Positions 1 to 8,874 of a stretch of 40,599 nt of DNA are shown in pieces. The notes under the pieces were generated by a model. The model did not search any database. It was not told the origin of the DNA and saw nothing but the letters and a program-made list of their open reading frames with translations. Within the stretch, counting starts at the first letter, position 1, and each line of letters opens with the position of its first letter. The position numbers and the translations under genes are program-made. Source of the DNA: Acidobacteriaceae bacterium (GTDB taxonomy: Bacteria; Acidobacteriota; Terriglobia; Terriglobales; Acidobacteriaceae); NCBI GenBank assembly GCA_003168355.1, contig PMSQ01000165.1:1-40599 (forward strand), read 5' to 3'.

Positions 1-1074
1 GACAATACCGCAATCGAGGGTTATTACCATCGCCCGAATGCAACCGCACTTGAAGCGCAGCGAATTGGGCTCGAGATTATTCGCAAGACAGTCGGCGAAG
101 AGGTTCTTCTCGATAAAGATGGGAGCCCGATGTTGAACCCTGTTGGTCTGGTTGATGAGGGCCGTATATCCCAGGACACGGGTCACGCATTTCTCCGCAG
201 CAAGGAAGCTGAGCCGGGCATCGCTGCACGTTATTATATGCATCGCAACTTTTTCATCGATGACCCGGACGCGTTCACGGTTTCGCGGCAGCTCCTTGAA
301 GAGCGAACCATTCAAGCTCCGCTTACATTGAATGAGGCACAGGTCTCGATCGCACTGGCGGCGGTTTCTGGAGGAATGTTCGAAATTGGCGACGACCTTC
401 CAGTTCTGGGGAGCGATCCGGAACGCCTGGCGTTGGTCAGGAATCCTGATTTGCTTGCAATGGCAAAACTTGGGCAGGCTGCTTTGCCTCTAGATCTTCT
501 GACTTATGCGGATAAGGATGAGCAACCGAGCGTTTTTCTGTTGCGCCAAGACCAGCGTCAGTCCATTCTGGCAGTCTTTAACTGGACGGAGCAGTCGAGT
601 TCGCACGCTTTCACCTTTTCCGATTTAAAGTTTGCCACAGGGCATTCGTACAAATTATCTGACTCGCTCGCGCTAGATCAGGCGGTGGCAATGGACCACG
701 AAACGCTCCGCCTGGAGAATCAGCCTGCGCACTCCGTCAGGATGATCAAGATTATCGATACTTCGATCCCGGCGGCCGCGCCTTCGATTACTTTCCAATT
801 GCCGACTCAAGCGAGAATTGGAGAAGAAATCAAGCTTTCCAGCATAGTCTCCAAAAACGGAGTGCCCGCGCTCGCTTATCATTGGGATTTCGGCGATGGG
901 GTGGTCGCCGATGGCGCAATCCTCACTCATGCGTATACCGCCGCCGGTAATTACACAGTGCGGTTCGCGGCTGAGGGCCTTGATGGCAAACCCGCAGAGA
1001 AGACATTTTCGATCGCGGTCAGCGGACCGGTGATTCTTTCACCTCCCCGGCGTTACTCCGAACCGCGCGAATAG
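1..1074 (+). CDS. Alpha-galactosidase-like glycoside hydrolase, C-terminal part, with PKD domain (5' end outside window)
   Basis: The reading frame is open from the first base, so this is the last 357 residues of a longer gene. The first ~120 residues resemble the end of the catalytic barrel of melibiase/alpha-galactosidase-type enzymes (clans of GH27/GH36), with a run reading IGLEIIRKTVGEE and later ARYYMHRNFFIDDPDAF. Then comes a beta-sandwich region with FNWTEQSS, typical of the C-terminal antiparallel domain of these enzymes. The last ~90 residues form a PKD-type immunoglobulin fold, shown by HWDFGDG followed by HAYTAAGNYTV. Such enzymes release terminal alpha-galactose or related sugars and are usually exported. 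A signal peptide cannot be checked because the N-terminus is missing. The exact glycoside hydrolase family and substrate are inference; the PKD call is firm. Confidence 0.75.
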   Translation, partial: DNTAIEGYYHRPNATALEAQRIGLEIIRKTVGEEVLLDKDGSPMLNPVGLVDEGRISQDTGHAFLRSKEAEPGIAARYYMHRNFFIDDPDAFTVSRQLLEERTIQAPLTLNEAQVSIALAAVSGGMFEIGDDLPVLGSDPERLALVRNPDLLAMAKLGQAALPLDLLTYADKDEQPSVFLLRQDQRQSILAVFNWTEQSSSHAFTFSDLKFATGHSYKLSDSLALDQAVAMDHETLRLENQPAHSVRMIKIIDTSIPAAAPSITFQLPTQARIGEEIKLSSIVSKNGVPALAYHWDFGDGVVADGAILTHAYTAAGNYTVRFAAEGLDGKPAEKTFSIAVSGPVILSPPRRYSEPRE

Positions 1075-1225
1075 CTGCACATGTCATCGGGCTATTTTTT
1101 AATGCTAGCAATTCCGCGCAGGAAAAGGAGGAGTGCGATTTTCTCGGAACCGAGGCTTAAGCCGCGGCGTAATGAACCGCGATTGCCAGTTGCAAAGTCC
1201 CGCCTGTGACGGCGACAATCATTCT

Positions 1226-1651
1226 ATGGCGAAGGACTCTCAGCAAGAAGATGCTACTTCCGCGGCACAGCCCGCCCGTGGTCCTTTCTTGCCTGGAGCC
1301 ATGGTAGTTGTGACGCTGGGCAATCCCCGGGACAAGTTCTGGGGCATGATTCTGGCGCTGGCTCCGGAAGGACTCAGCTTGAGTGGTGTTGAGCTTGCAT
1401 CTTTCGACGATTTTATCGTAATTGTGAAAGATGGCGAATCGTTCAGTCCCGCAGTCGTGTTCTTCCCCATGCACCGCATCGAACGTGTCGAGCTTGACCT
1501 GCCCGACGGGAGCCTGCCTTCGCTTTCGCAGCGCTTTTCGGGCAAGACCGGCCGCGATCCCGCCATGTTGCTCGACTCTCACCATGTCAGCGGCGCCGGT
1601 CGCACCGGCTCACCGCGTTCCCCGGTCAATCCGACTAAGGGCCCGGCATGA
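1226..1651 (+). CDS. Small conserved hypothetical, beta-rich (Sm-like size), coupled to pgsA
   Basis: A protein of 141 residues that I do not recognise by function. Residues ~20-95 are predicted beta-rich, with alternating hydrophobics (FLPGAMVVVTLGNP, then GVELASFDDFIVIVKDG), which recalls small RNA-binding Sm/Hfq-like or SH3-like barrels. That is only a resemblance. The tail is low-complexity and rich in Ser, Gly and Pro. The ATG at 1226 was chosen because the conserved-looking part follows it. An in-frame ATG at 1172 and a GTG at 1133, directly after an AGGAGG, would add 18 or 31 residues. The stop overlaps the ATG of pgsA in an ATGA arrangement, so the two are translationally coupled. Confidence 0.6.
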   Translation: MAKDSQQEDATSAAQPARGPFLPGAMVVVTLGNPRDKFWGMILALAPEGLSLSGVELASFDDFIVIVKDGESFSPAVVFFPMHRIERVELDLPDGSLPSLSQRFSGKTGRDPAMLLDSHHVSGAGRTGSPRSPVNPTKGPA

Positions 1652-2247
1652 GATTGTCTCAAATCTTAACGGCTCCCAACCAGCTCACGCTGCTGCGGAT
1701 GGTCTTTGTCCCATTTATCGTGATCGAACTTGTCGAAGGCCGTTATTTCTGGGCCCTGGCTCTCTTCGTGATTGCCGGATTCAGCGACGGCCTGGATGGG
1801 CTATTGGCTCGCAAGCTGCACCAGCAGACTCTGCTGGGCCAATACCTCGATCCCATCGCCGACAAGCTCTTGTTGAGCACGATGTTTCTGGTGCTCTCCA
1901 TCCTGCACAGGATCCCGTGGAAGTTCGCCGTGCTGGTTTTCAGTCGCGATATTTCCATCCTGGCAGCCAGTGCGGTGCTGTTTGCCATCGCGGGATTACG
2001 TGATTTCCGGCCCAGCATTTTCGGCAAAGCGAACACGTTTTCACAGATCGCTGCCGTCTTTTTCGTGATGCTGTTTTCCATACGTCCAATGCGCTGGATC
2101 TGGATTACACGAACCGTCTTTTTGCGGGCCACGTTTGCCTTCACGATTATCTCGGCGCTGCATTATGTTTTTCTGGTGCAACATCGCCTACGGGCGCACA
2201 CGCACGCGCTCCCTCCGCATTCTTCCTCCGACCTTTCCGCCAGTTGA
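1648..2247 (+). CDS. pgsA: CDP-diacylglycerol--glycerol-3-phosphate 3-phosphatidyltransferase
   Basis: An integral membrane enzyme of 199 residues that makes phosphatidylglycerol phosphate from CDP-diacylglycerol and glycerol-3-phosphate, the committed step to phosphatidylglycerol and cardiolipin. The CDP-alcohol phosphatidyltransferase signature D-G-x2-A-R-x8-G-x3-D-x3-D is complete within residues ~47-75 (SDGLDGLLARK ... GQYLDPIADK). About five hydrophobic segments follow or flank it. Length fits the family. The start codon overlaps the stop of the preceding small gene (ATGA). The C-terminal ~20 residues are His- and Ser-rich and not typical. Other substrates are possible in this superfamily, but the N-terminus NQLTLLRMVFVPF is typical of PgsA. 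Confidence 0.88.
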   Translation: MRLSQILTAPNQLTLLRMVFVPFIVIELVEGRYFWALALFVIAGFSDGLDGLLARKLHQQTLLGQYLDPIADKLLLSTMFLVLSILHRIPWKFAVLVFSRDISILAASAVLFAIAGLRDFRPSIFGKANTFSQIAAVFFVMLFSIRPMRWIWITRTVFLRATFAFTIISALHYVFLVQHRLRAHTHALPPHSSSDLSAS

Positions 2248-2334
2248 CGGGGACGCTATGGGGCAGAAAAATCCGGACACCCACCTGCACAAGCCGCTGG
2301 TTTCACAAAAACAAACAAAGCGAACGGTCGAGCT

Positions 2335-2862
2335 TCAGTTCTTCGCCCAGGGCGGCACGACGCCCGTCATGCGCGCGTACGCGATCAGTTGACCCATGTG
2401 CTCGTTGGCATGAACGATGATACGGAGATACATTCCATCCACCGTCGCATCTCTATCGGCAATGTGCACCTTACGCTCAAGATCGTCGGGTTTGACGGCT
2501 AAATGAGCCTCTTTCACTGCGTCCAGCGAACGTTTCAGCCAGTCGACTACCTCGGCCTTGGACGTAACCGTTTTCTCCGCATCCTCTTTGAGGCCCGCAG
2601 GCATCTTGGGACCAGTTATGCTCAACAGGTAGAAATTCGAAAGCGCGATGTGCATGTACACTTCGCTGGTGGAACGGACTCCTGCTGCAGGGCGCCTCCG
2701 AATTTTTCCGGTGGCGTCGCCTCGGCCAGTGCAATCAATTGCTGGGATACATGTCTCCATTCTCCATCGTATCCCTGCCAGATCCCCTCCGGCGCCTGGG
2801 CAAACAACATGGGCGTACTCAACAAAAGCTCTAGCAACAATGCTTTCAAAGCATTTATTCAC
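2335..2862 (-). CDS. DinB-family protein with two apparent compensating frameshifts
   Basis: The C-terminal ~115 residues are a clear DinB/YfiT-like four-helix fold (VRSTSEVYMHIALSNFYLLS, later HANEHMGQLIAYAR). These proteins often carry a metal site made by three His residues; function here is unknown. The GTG at 2862 has GAGGAG seven bases upstream and lies in the same frame as the stop at 2335, giving 175 residues. Residues ~6-55 of that frame look non-natural. The +1-shifted frame between about 2846 and 2697 instead reads as a signal peptide (KALLLELLLSTPMLFAQ) and the expected DinB N-terminus (GYDGEWRHVSQQL). This looks like one inserted base near 2847 and one lost base near 2697. It may be two sequencing errors or a damaged gene. 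Confidence 0.7.
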   Translation of the reverse strand: MNKCFESIVARAFVEYAHVVCPGAGGDLAGIRWRMETCIPAIDCTGRGDATGKIRRRPAAGVRSTSEVYMHIALSNFYLLSITGPKMPAGLKEDAEKTVTSKAEVVDWLKRSLDAVKEAHLAVKPDDLERKVHIADRDATVDGMYLRIIVHANEHMGQLIAYARMTGVVPPWAKN

Positions 2863-2997
2863 GATGCAGCTCCTCTAATACTCGGTGTTGGCCATGATCA
2901 TCTCGACGGGATGCACAACGCCAAGCATGAAGTTTACAGCAAGGCTGGTGAGCAGATAGGCCCGTCGTTGGCGAAAGATCGAGTAGCTACCCCCTAG

Positions 2998-3027
2998 TTG
3001 ACCCTCTTTCCAGCGTACCCCTAGAAT
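2998..3027 (+). promoter_or_regulatory. Sigma70-type promoter of cysS
   Basis: TTGACC at 2998-3003 and TAGAAT at 3022-3027 are separated by 18 bases. Transcription would start near 3034. That is downstream of an alternative GTG at 3030 and supports the ATG at 3060 as the cysS start. Confidence 0.6.
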
Positions 3028-3059
3028 TAGTGGTTCATCTCTCAGCGCACAATCACCCT

Positions 3060-4544
3060 ATGGCCTTACGCCTTTACAACACCATGTCCTCGCAGGTCGA
3101 GGAGTTTCATCCCCTCCGCGATCACGAAATCCGCATGTATGCTTGCGGTCCAACCGTCTACGATTACGGGCACATCGGCAATTTCCGAACCTTTATTGCT
3201 GTCGACATGCTGCAACGATTCTTGCGCCAATCCGGCTACAGAGTCCGCTATGTCATGAACATCACGGACCTGGACGACAAGATCATCCACAACGCGGCGC
3301 GCGACGGCGTCAGCGTTCAGCAGTACACCGCGAAATACGAGAAGGCGTTTCTCGAAGACGCCGCCATGATCGGGATCGAGCAACCGACGCTGGTGCGCGC
3401 CACCGAGCATATTGCGGCGATGGCAGATTTTGTGACCAAACTGGTCGAGAAAGGGATCGCCTACCGCACCGACGATGGGTCGTATTACTTCCGCATCGCA
3501 AGCTTTCCGCGATATGGGAAACTCTCGAAAAAAGACTTCGACGGAATGCTGGACGGAGCCCGCGTCGATGTTGACGAATATGACAAAGACAGCGCGCGTG
3601 ACTTTGCCCTCTGGAAGGGACCCAAGCCGGGCGAGGCTTCCTGGGATAGCTCGATTGGTCCGGGACGCCCCGGCTGGCACCTGGAGTGCTCGGTCATGTC
3701 GATGCAGGAACTGGGCGAGAGCTTTGATCTGCACGCGGGCGGAGAAGATCTCATCTTCCCGCACCACGAAAACGAGATTGCACAATCGGAGTCGCTCACG
3801 GAGAAGACATTCGCTCGCTTCTGGTTTCATGTCCGCTTCCTTCTGGTCGAGGGCGAGAAGATGTCGAAGAGCCTGGGAAACTTCTATACCCTGCGCGACC
3901 TGGCGTTGAAGGGACATAAACCCTCCTCGATTCGGTATCTGCTGACGTCCGTTCCCTACCGCAATCAGTTGAACTTCACTTTCGATGGACTCAGGCAGGC
4001 CGCGGTCTCCGTGGAACGCCTGCGCGGCTTCCGCCAGCGTTTGACTGCGTTAAGTTTGCCGTCTGGCTCCAGTCCGGAAATGCAGACGCTCGCAAGCCAC
4101 ACCAGCGACCGCATGCGGACCTCGCTTGATGATGATCTCAACACCGCGCAGGCGCAGGCCGCCATCTTCGAGATGGTGCGGAGCGCCAACTCCGCGATCG
4201 ACGCCGGTGGGCTCAATGCGGACGACGTTCCCCCGCTGCTTGCTGCGCTGGAGAAATTCGACGAAATCTTCGCCGTACTCAACGATGATGACGGCCCCAA
4301 GATGAAACAGGTTTTCGATTGGGCGCAGAGCGAAGGCCGCGATAACGACATCAGTGCAGAACTACGGGAAGCCATGCGGTCCGGCCAACTCTCCGATGCC
4401 GACATCGAAAAGAAACTCGCTGAGATGGAAGCCGCCCGTCGTGCCCGTAACTTCAAGACTTCCGACACGCTGCGCGCGGAACTCACCGCCGCTGGCATTC
4501 TGATTGAGAACACGAAGGAGGGCGTCCGCTGGCGGAGGAAGTAG
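3060..4544 (+). CDS. cysS: Cysteinyl-tRNA synthetase
   Basis: A cytoplasmic class I aminoacyl-tRNA synthetase of 494 residues that charges tRNA-Cys. The ATP-binding HIGH motif appears as HIGN (residues 38-41) after YACGPTVYDYG, with Cys29 as the first zinc ligand. The other zinc ligands sit in the WHLECS and FPHHENEIAQSE segments. The second signature is KMSKSLGN near residue 270. The C-terminal ~150 residues form the helical anticodon-binding and DALR-like region. Length is normal for the family. An in-frame GTG at 3030 would add ten residues but lies at or before the expected transcription start, so the ATG is preferred. The gene appears monocistronic or cotranscribed with the FmdE-family gene 43 bases downstream. 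Confidence 0.97.
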   Translation: MALRLYNTMSSQVEEFHPLRDHEIRMYACGPTVYDYGHIGNFRTFIAVDMLQRFLRQSGYRVRYVMNITDLDDKIIHNAARDGVSVQQYTAKYEKAFLEDAAMIGIEQPTLVRATEHIAAMADFVTKLVEKGIAYRTDDGSYYFRIASFPRYGKLSKKDFDGMLDGARVDVDEYDKDSARDFALWKGPKPGEASWDSSIGPGRPGWHLECSVMSMQELGESFDLHAGGEDLIFPHHENEIAQSESLTEKTFARFWFHVRFLLVEGEKMSKSLGNFYTLRDLALKGHKPSSIRYLLTSVPYRNQLNFTFDGLRQAAVSVERLRGFRQRLTALSLPSGSSPEMQTLASHTSDRMRTSLDDDLNTAQAQAAIFEMVRSANSAIDAGGLNADDVPPLLAALEKFDEIFAVLNDDDGPKMKQVFDWAQSEGRDNDISAELREAMRSGQLSDADIEKKLAEMEAARRARNFKTSDTLRAELTAAGILIENTKEGVRWRRK

Positions 4545-4587
4545 CTCCTGCGGGTGTTAAGCTGAAAACGACGGATGGCAGATCTCT

Positions 4588-5169
4588 ATGAAATCGCTCG
4601 AAGAATACCTCTGCGATGCCGAGCACGCCCACGGACATCTCTGCGCCGGACAAGTCCTCGGTGTGCGGCTGGCAATGCTCGGCCTGGTCAAACTGGGCAT
4701 CGAAGATCCGAGCGGCAAAGACCGCAAGCGGCTGGTCACCTTTGTCGAGATCGACCGCTGCGCCACCGATGCCGTTGCCGTGGTCACTGGTTGCCGACTG
4801 GGCAAGCGTGCCCTGAAGTTTCGCGATTGGGGAAAAGTTGCCGCAACGTTCGTGGACGTAAGCACTGGCAAAGCAATCCGCATTGCGGCCAAGGAATCCT
4901 CCAAGGCTCTTGCACGCCAGATGCATCCCGAGATCGCCGACAAGAACCAGCAGCAGATGCTGGCCTACCGCGAAATCGCGGATGCTGATCTGTTCGCCAC
5001 TCAATGGGTAAAGGTCGAATTACCGCCTGAAGAATTTCCCGGATATAAAGGTGAGCGAGTGGTTTGTGAAGCATGTGGAGAAGGGATCAACTTCCGTAGA
5101 GAAGTGCGGACCAAAGAGAACGTGCTCTGCCGCGCCTGCGCCGGAGAACGGTACTACGAGCCAATCTAA
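4588..5169 (+). CDS. FmdE-family protein with C-terminal zinc ribbon
   Basis: A protein of 193 residues of the FmdE family, named after a gene in archaeal formylmethanofuran dehydrogenase operons but widespread in bacteria with unknown function. The N-terminal motif HAHGHLCAG (residues 13-21) and DRCATDA (56-62) are the family's metal- or cluster-binding signatures. The C-terminus has two CxxC pairs (Cys160/163 and Cys181/184), a zinc ribbon. No formylmethanofuran or molybdenum genes lie nearby, so a role in methane metabolism is unlikely. It follows cysS closely. Its stop overlaps the convergent gatA stop by four bases (5166-5169), leaving no room for a terminator between them. Confidence 0.85.
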   Translation: MKSLEEYLCDAEHAHGHLCAGQVLGVRLAMLGLVKLGIEDPSGKDRKRLVTFVEIDRCATDAVAVVTGCRLGKRALKFRDWGKVAATFVDVSTGKAIRIAAKESSKALARQMHPEIADKNQQQMLAYREIADADLFATQWVKVELPPEEFPGYKGERVVCEACGEGINFRREVRTKENVLCRACAGERYYEPI

Positions 5170-6599
5170 GCCGCCTGCTCGTAGGCATGCGCCAGCCGCA
5201 GAACTGTTGCCTCGTCAAAATGCTTTCCGAGAATCTGCAGCCCAATCGGCAGTCCCTGCCTTGTTTCGCCGCACGGAATTGAAATGCCCGGAATCCCCGC
5301 CAGATCTGCCGTAACCGTATAGATGTCGGCCAAATACATGGCGAGCGGATCGTTCGACTTCTCGCCCAATCGAAACGCCGCCGTTGGGCTCGTTGGCGTG
5401 ACGATGGCATCCACTTTGCGGAAGGCTTCTTCGAAGTCGCGGGTCAGCAGCGTGCGCACTTTCTGCGCCTTCAAGTAATACGCATCGTAGTAGCCGGCGC
5501 TTAGCGCATAGGTGCCGAGCATGATGCGGCGCTTTGCCTCGGCGCCGAAACCTTCATCGCGGCTCCGCCGGTACATCTCCGAGAGCGACTTCACTCCCGG
5601 AGCGCGATAGCTGTAGCGCACACCGTCGTACCGGGCGAGGTTTGAAGACGCTTCCGCGGTTGCGATCAGGTAATAGGTGGGAATCGCATACGGCGTGTGC
5701 GGCAAAGACACCGGCACAATCTCACAGCCCAGGCCTTTCAACTTGTCGATGGCCGACTCAACCGCATGGCGAACTTCGTCGTCGAGCCCCTCGCCAAAAT
5801 ATTCTTTGGCTACTCCCAGTTTCAGCCCGCGTACGGGTCTTTCCAGTCCGGCAACATAGTCTGGTACGGGCAGATCGGCGGAGGTTGAATCCATCGGATC
5901 GCGTCCGGCGATCGTTCGCAGCACAATCGCGGCATCCTTCACCGTCCGAGCCAGAGGTCCAATGTGATCGAGCGAAGACGCAAACGCGATCAACCCATAC
6001 CGCGAGACTCGTCCATAGGTCGGCATCAATCCCACTACGCCGCAGAACGATGCCGGCTGGCGGATCGATCCGCCCGTGTCCGAACCCAGCGCGACCACTG
6101 CCATATCCGCGGCAACGGCGGCGGCCGAGCCACCAGAAGATCCTCCCGGCACGCGGCTCAAGTCGCGCGGATTGTGCACGGGACGAAACGCGGAGTTCTC
6201 GTTGGAAGAGCCCATGGCGAACTCGTCACAGTTCGTTTTGCCGAGCACCACCGCGCCTGCGGCCTGCATGCGCGCTACTGCGGTGCAATCATAAGGCGGA
6301 ATGTAGTTGCCCAGAATCTTCGATCCCGCCGTGGTCCGCACTCCGCGGGTTGACATCACATCTTTGATCGCGACCGGCACGCCCGCTAACGGCGGCAGAG
6401 GTTTACCCTCGGCTGCCATGCGGTCGATGCGGTCCGCCTGCTCCATTGCGCGCTCTTTGCACAGCGTTAGGAATGCGCCAATCTGTTCATCTTCTTTCTG
6501 AATACGCGCGTAGGAGGCCTCGGTGAGCGCCAGCGCAGTCGTCTTACGTTGCTGCACGGCAGAGCGCGCGGCGTCGATGGTGAGCTTGGTTAGTTGCAT
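5166..6599 (-). CDS. gatA: Aspartyl/glutamyl-tRNA(Asn/Gln) amidotransferase subunit A
   Basis: The glutaminase subunit of GatCAB, 477 residues. It releases ammonia from glutamine to convert Glu-tRNA(Gln) or Asp-tRNA(Asn) into the amidated form. The amidase-signature triad is intact: Lys79 (in VAIKDV), cis-Ser154 (in PGGSSGGS) and nucleophile Ser178 (in GSDTGGS), which is the numbering I recall for characterised GatA proteins. gatC lies just upstream in the same direction (76-base gap). gatB, which carries the kinase and transferase step, is not in the window and must lie elsewhere. The ATG at 6599 follows the family start [10 protein letters not shown]. Confidence 0.97.
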   Translation of the reverse strand: MQLTKLTIDAARSAVQQRKTTALALTEASYARIQKEDEQIGAFLTLCKERAMEQADRIDRMAAEGKPLPPLAGVPVAIKDVMSTRGVRTTAGSKILGNYIPPYDCTAVARMQAAGAVVLGKTNCDEFAMGSSNENSAFRPVHNPRDLSRVPGGSSGGSAAAVAADMAVVALGSDTGGSIRQPASFCGVVGLMPTYGRVSRYGLIAFASSLDHIGPLARTVKDAAIVLRTIAGRDPMDSTSADLPVPDYVAGLERPVRGLKLGVAKEYFGEGLDDEVRHAVESAIDKLKGLGCEIVPVSLPHTPYAIPTYYLIATAEASSNLARYDGVRYSYRAPGVKSLSEMYRRSRDEGFGAEAKRRIMLGTYALSAGYYDAYYLKAQKVRTLLTRDFEEAFRKVDAIVTPTSPTAAFRLGEKSNDPLAMYLADIYTVTADLAGIPGISIPCGETRQGLPIGLQILGKHFDEATVLRLAHAYEQAA

Positions 6600-6675
6600 G
6601 GCAGATCACCAGGCACTTCAGAAACTATGAGTGAGTTAGCGCGAGTTGTTTTGACTCGGGCGAGGAGCACGACAA

Positions 6676-7014
6676 CTATCTTTCAATCACTTTCGGCACA
6701 CGGAAGAACGTCCCATCCGCATCCGGCGCGTTCTCGAGCGCCGACTCCTGCGACAAGGACTTGCGCAGTCCCTCGGGCACATCCTCGCGACTGGCGTACG
6801 CAAATCTCTCGCTACCCTGTTTCGATTCATCGACACCGTAGCGGTCCGATACCTGCGCCATCGGCTCGACGTTCTCTGTATCCAGCTCGCCAAGCCTCTC
6901 GATGTAGTCGAGAATCGAGTTCAAATCCCGCAGCATGCCGGCGCGCTCCTCCGCGGAAAGCTCCAGGTTGGCCAGATCGGCGACGTAAGCGACGTCTTTC
7001 TCTGTAACTTTCAT
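6676..7014 (-). CDS. gatC: Aspartyl/glutamyl-tRNA(Asn/Gln) amidotransferase subunit C
   Basis: A small subunit of 112 residues that wraps GatA and GatB and stabilises the amidotransferase. The N-terminal helix-helix pattern VTEKDVAYVADLANLELSAEE and the central PMAQV segment (the usual PMxHV/PMxQV) are diagnostic. The tail LENAPDADGTFFRVPKVIE is the usual GatC C-terminus. It lies 76 bases ahead of gatA on the same strand and 49 bases after the DciA-like gene, so cotranscription is likely. Confidence 0.95.
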   Translation of the reverse strand: MKVTEKDVAYVADLANLELSAEERAGMLRDLNSILDYIERLGELDTENVEPMAQVSDRYGVDESKQGSERFAYASREDVPEGLRKSLSQESALENAPDADGTFFRVPKVIER

Positions 7015-7063
7015 TTTTTGTGATTCACCGTGTTGGAAAAGGCGTCTAAAGAAACAAGTCTGC

Positions 7064-7345
7064 CTAACCCTGCCGAATTACAAACTCAATCCTCTCCACT
7101 TTTCGCCCGGCGTAACGATTCAGGGCGGCGAGATAACGCGGAGCCAGGCTCTGCATCTCGCGCTTCCATCCGGCATCGGGAACCTCGACGTGCAGCACGG
7201 TGCCGATAAACTCCAAAGCCCGCGTGCGCTCCGCCACCACCGATCCACAAACCAGGGGCCACGCAAGCAGTGGGGCTTCGCCCAACGGCACGCGCCGCAG
7301 CGAGCCTAGCACAATCTTTTCCAGTCCCGCACCGGCCTGCTCCAT
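7064..7345 (-). CDS. DciA-like (DUF721) protein
   Basis: A protein of 93 residues matching the DUF721/DciA core: a first helix (GAGLEKIVLGSL), then PLVCGSVVAERTRALEFIGTVLHVEVPDAGWKREM in short pieces, the familiar 'W-x-V-G-x-x-x-A-x-x-T ... L-x-V-x-V-x-x-x-x-W-x-x-x-L' pattern, and a positively charged C-terminus. DciA is the ancestral loader of the replicative helicase DnaB in most bacteria. Assigning that role to this short version is inference. The start at 7345 has GAGGAG four bases upstream. A longer open frame continues upstream to 7576 but overlaps the nucleotidyltransferase gene and looks spurious. Confidence 0.75.
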   Translation of the reverse strand: MEQAGAGLEKIVLGSLRRVPLGEAPLLAWPLVCGSVVAERTRALEFIGTVLHVEVPDAGWKREMQSLAPRYLAALNRYAGRKVERIEFVIRQG

Positions 7346-7445
7346 GCAACTCCTCGTAGACCAATTTCCCGCACTCAAGCGGCGGCCAGAGAATCCGATT
7401 CTAGCATTACATTGGCGCGTTCGTAGGCGTTCGGCCGACCCGTTC

Positions 7446-8810
7446 TCACAGTGGAAACTCCCGCTCGACAAACTCGAGCGCCGCTTCGCGCGACAACAAT
7501 CGCCCTTCGAGTTGAGCATCTTCCACAGCCTCCAGAATCTCGCGAAACTCGGGCCCCGGTGGGTACCCGGCAGCAATCAGATCGTCGCCGCTCACTAGCG
7601 CTGCTGGACGCATGTTCTCCGGTGGAATCTCGGCGAGTTTCTCCCGAAGAAGCGCATAGGTGCTCAGATTGCCGTGGCTGGCCAGGCTGTCGGCGCGGTG
7701 CAGCGCGAGATGTTCGTCGAAGCCGGGCAGACGAAGAAATTTTTTCAGCGTCGATTCCTTCATGCGGGTGACGTGCCCAAAGCGCATGTGATTGTCGACC
7801 AGCGCAAGCACCTGCTCCGCATCTTTACTGGAGAACCGCAGGCGGTCACAGATTTCCTCCGCAATTTTGACGCCCACATCCACATGCCCGTCGAAACGGA
7901 TGCGATCGGGCGCCACGCGGAATGTTGCCGGCTTGCCCACGTCGTGCAACAGGGCGCCCCAGGCCAAGGTGGGCGAACAAGGACGGGGCAAATTGTCCAG
8001 TAGAAGCAGTGTGTGCACAAACACATCGCCTTCCGGATGAAACTCCGGCGGCTGTTCGATGCCCTTCATGGCCGAAATTTCCGGCAGCACTTCCTTCAGC
8101 AGCCCACTCTCATCCAGCAGGAGAAATGCGCGCCGGGCATGGCCCTCGGTGAGCATCTTTGTGAGTTCATCGCGAACCCGCTCGCGTGAGACCACCTGAA
8201 TTTCGCGGGCAAGACGTTGGATCGCGGCCAGGGTCTCCGCTTCGATCTCATATTCAAAACGCGCCGCAAAGCGCACGGCCCGCAGCATGCGCAATTTGTC
8301 TTCCGCAAAACGCTGCCCGGCATCGCCGATGGTGCGGATGATGCCGGCTTCCAGGTCTTTCCGCCCACCCACAAAGTCGAGCACTGCGCCGGTCATTTCG
8401 CCCCCCAACGGATCAAGCAGCATGCCGTTGATGGTAAAGTCGCGGCGGGCAACATCCTCGTGCGGATCCTGGCTAAATCGCACTTCATCGGGACGGCGCC
8501 CGTCAGAATAACCCAGATCGCTGCGAAAGGTTGCCACTTCCACCGCGTGAGTCTTCTGTAGAATTTGTTCGTCTTCGGTCGCGCGCTGCTCCTCTGGCAG
8601 AAGCACCAGCACCACCCCAAACTGTGCACCCACGGCGTAGGTATCCGGAAAGATCTCCATGACTTGCGCCGGCGTTGCATTAGTTGCGATGTCGTAATCC
8701 GCAGGCTCGCGTTTCAGCAGGAGATCGCGCACACATCCGCCCACCAGATAGGCTTGAAAGCCTTGCTGACGAATGGTCTGGAGGATCGAGATGGCAAAGG
8801 TCTTGGACAT
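7446..8810 (-). CDS. CCA tRNA nucleotidyltransferase / poly(A) polymerase family protein
   Basis: A class II nucleotidyltransferase of 454 residues. The head domain has LVGGCVRDLLL (residues ~22-32) and the catalytic DxD in DYDIA (Asp38, Asp40), followed by RRDFTINGM, all standard for tRNA CCA-adding enzymes and PcnB. A neck region with RVRDELTKML follows, then an HD domain (ALLHDVGKP, near residue 277), found in many CCA-adding enzymes. CCA addition and polyadenylation cannot be told apart from sequence here. The start is uncertain: ATG 8810 is conservative, while ATG 8873, two bases after the stop of the upstream peptidase gene, would add 21 residues and suggest coupling. Neither has a clear ribosome site. 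Confidence 0.88.
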   Translation of the reverse strand: MSKTFAISILQTIRQQGFQAYLVGGCVRDLLLKREPADYDIATNATPAQVMEIFPDTYAVGAQFGVVLVLLPEEQRATEDEQILQKTHAVEVATFRSDLGYSDGRRPDEVRFSQDPHEDVARRDFTINGMLLDPLGGEMTGAVLDFVGGRKDLEAGIIRTIGDAGQRFAEDKLRMLRAVRFAARFEYEIEAETLAAIQRLAREIQVVSRERVRDELTKMLTEGHARRAFLLLDESGLLKEVLPEISAMKGIEQPPEFHPEGDVFVHTLLLLDNLPRPCSPTLAWGALLHDVGKPATFRVAPDRIRFDGHVDVGVKIAEEICDRLRFSSKDAEQVLALVDNHMRFGHVTRMKESTLKKFLRLPGFDEHLALHRADSLASHGNLSTYALLREKLAEIPPENMRPAALVSGDDLIAAGYPPGPEFREILEAVEDAQLEGRLLSREAALEFVEREFPL

Positions 8811-8874
8811 GAAGCGCTGCACGCTGCTGGAGAATCGCCGATTTATCGATAACAGAGGGTTACTCTGCAACATC

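Noticed and set aside
1133..1225. GTG start directly after AGGAGG for the small gene before pgsA
   Set aside because: The spacing of one base is too short for initiation, and the added residues look non-conserved, but it cannot be excluded.
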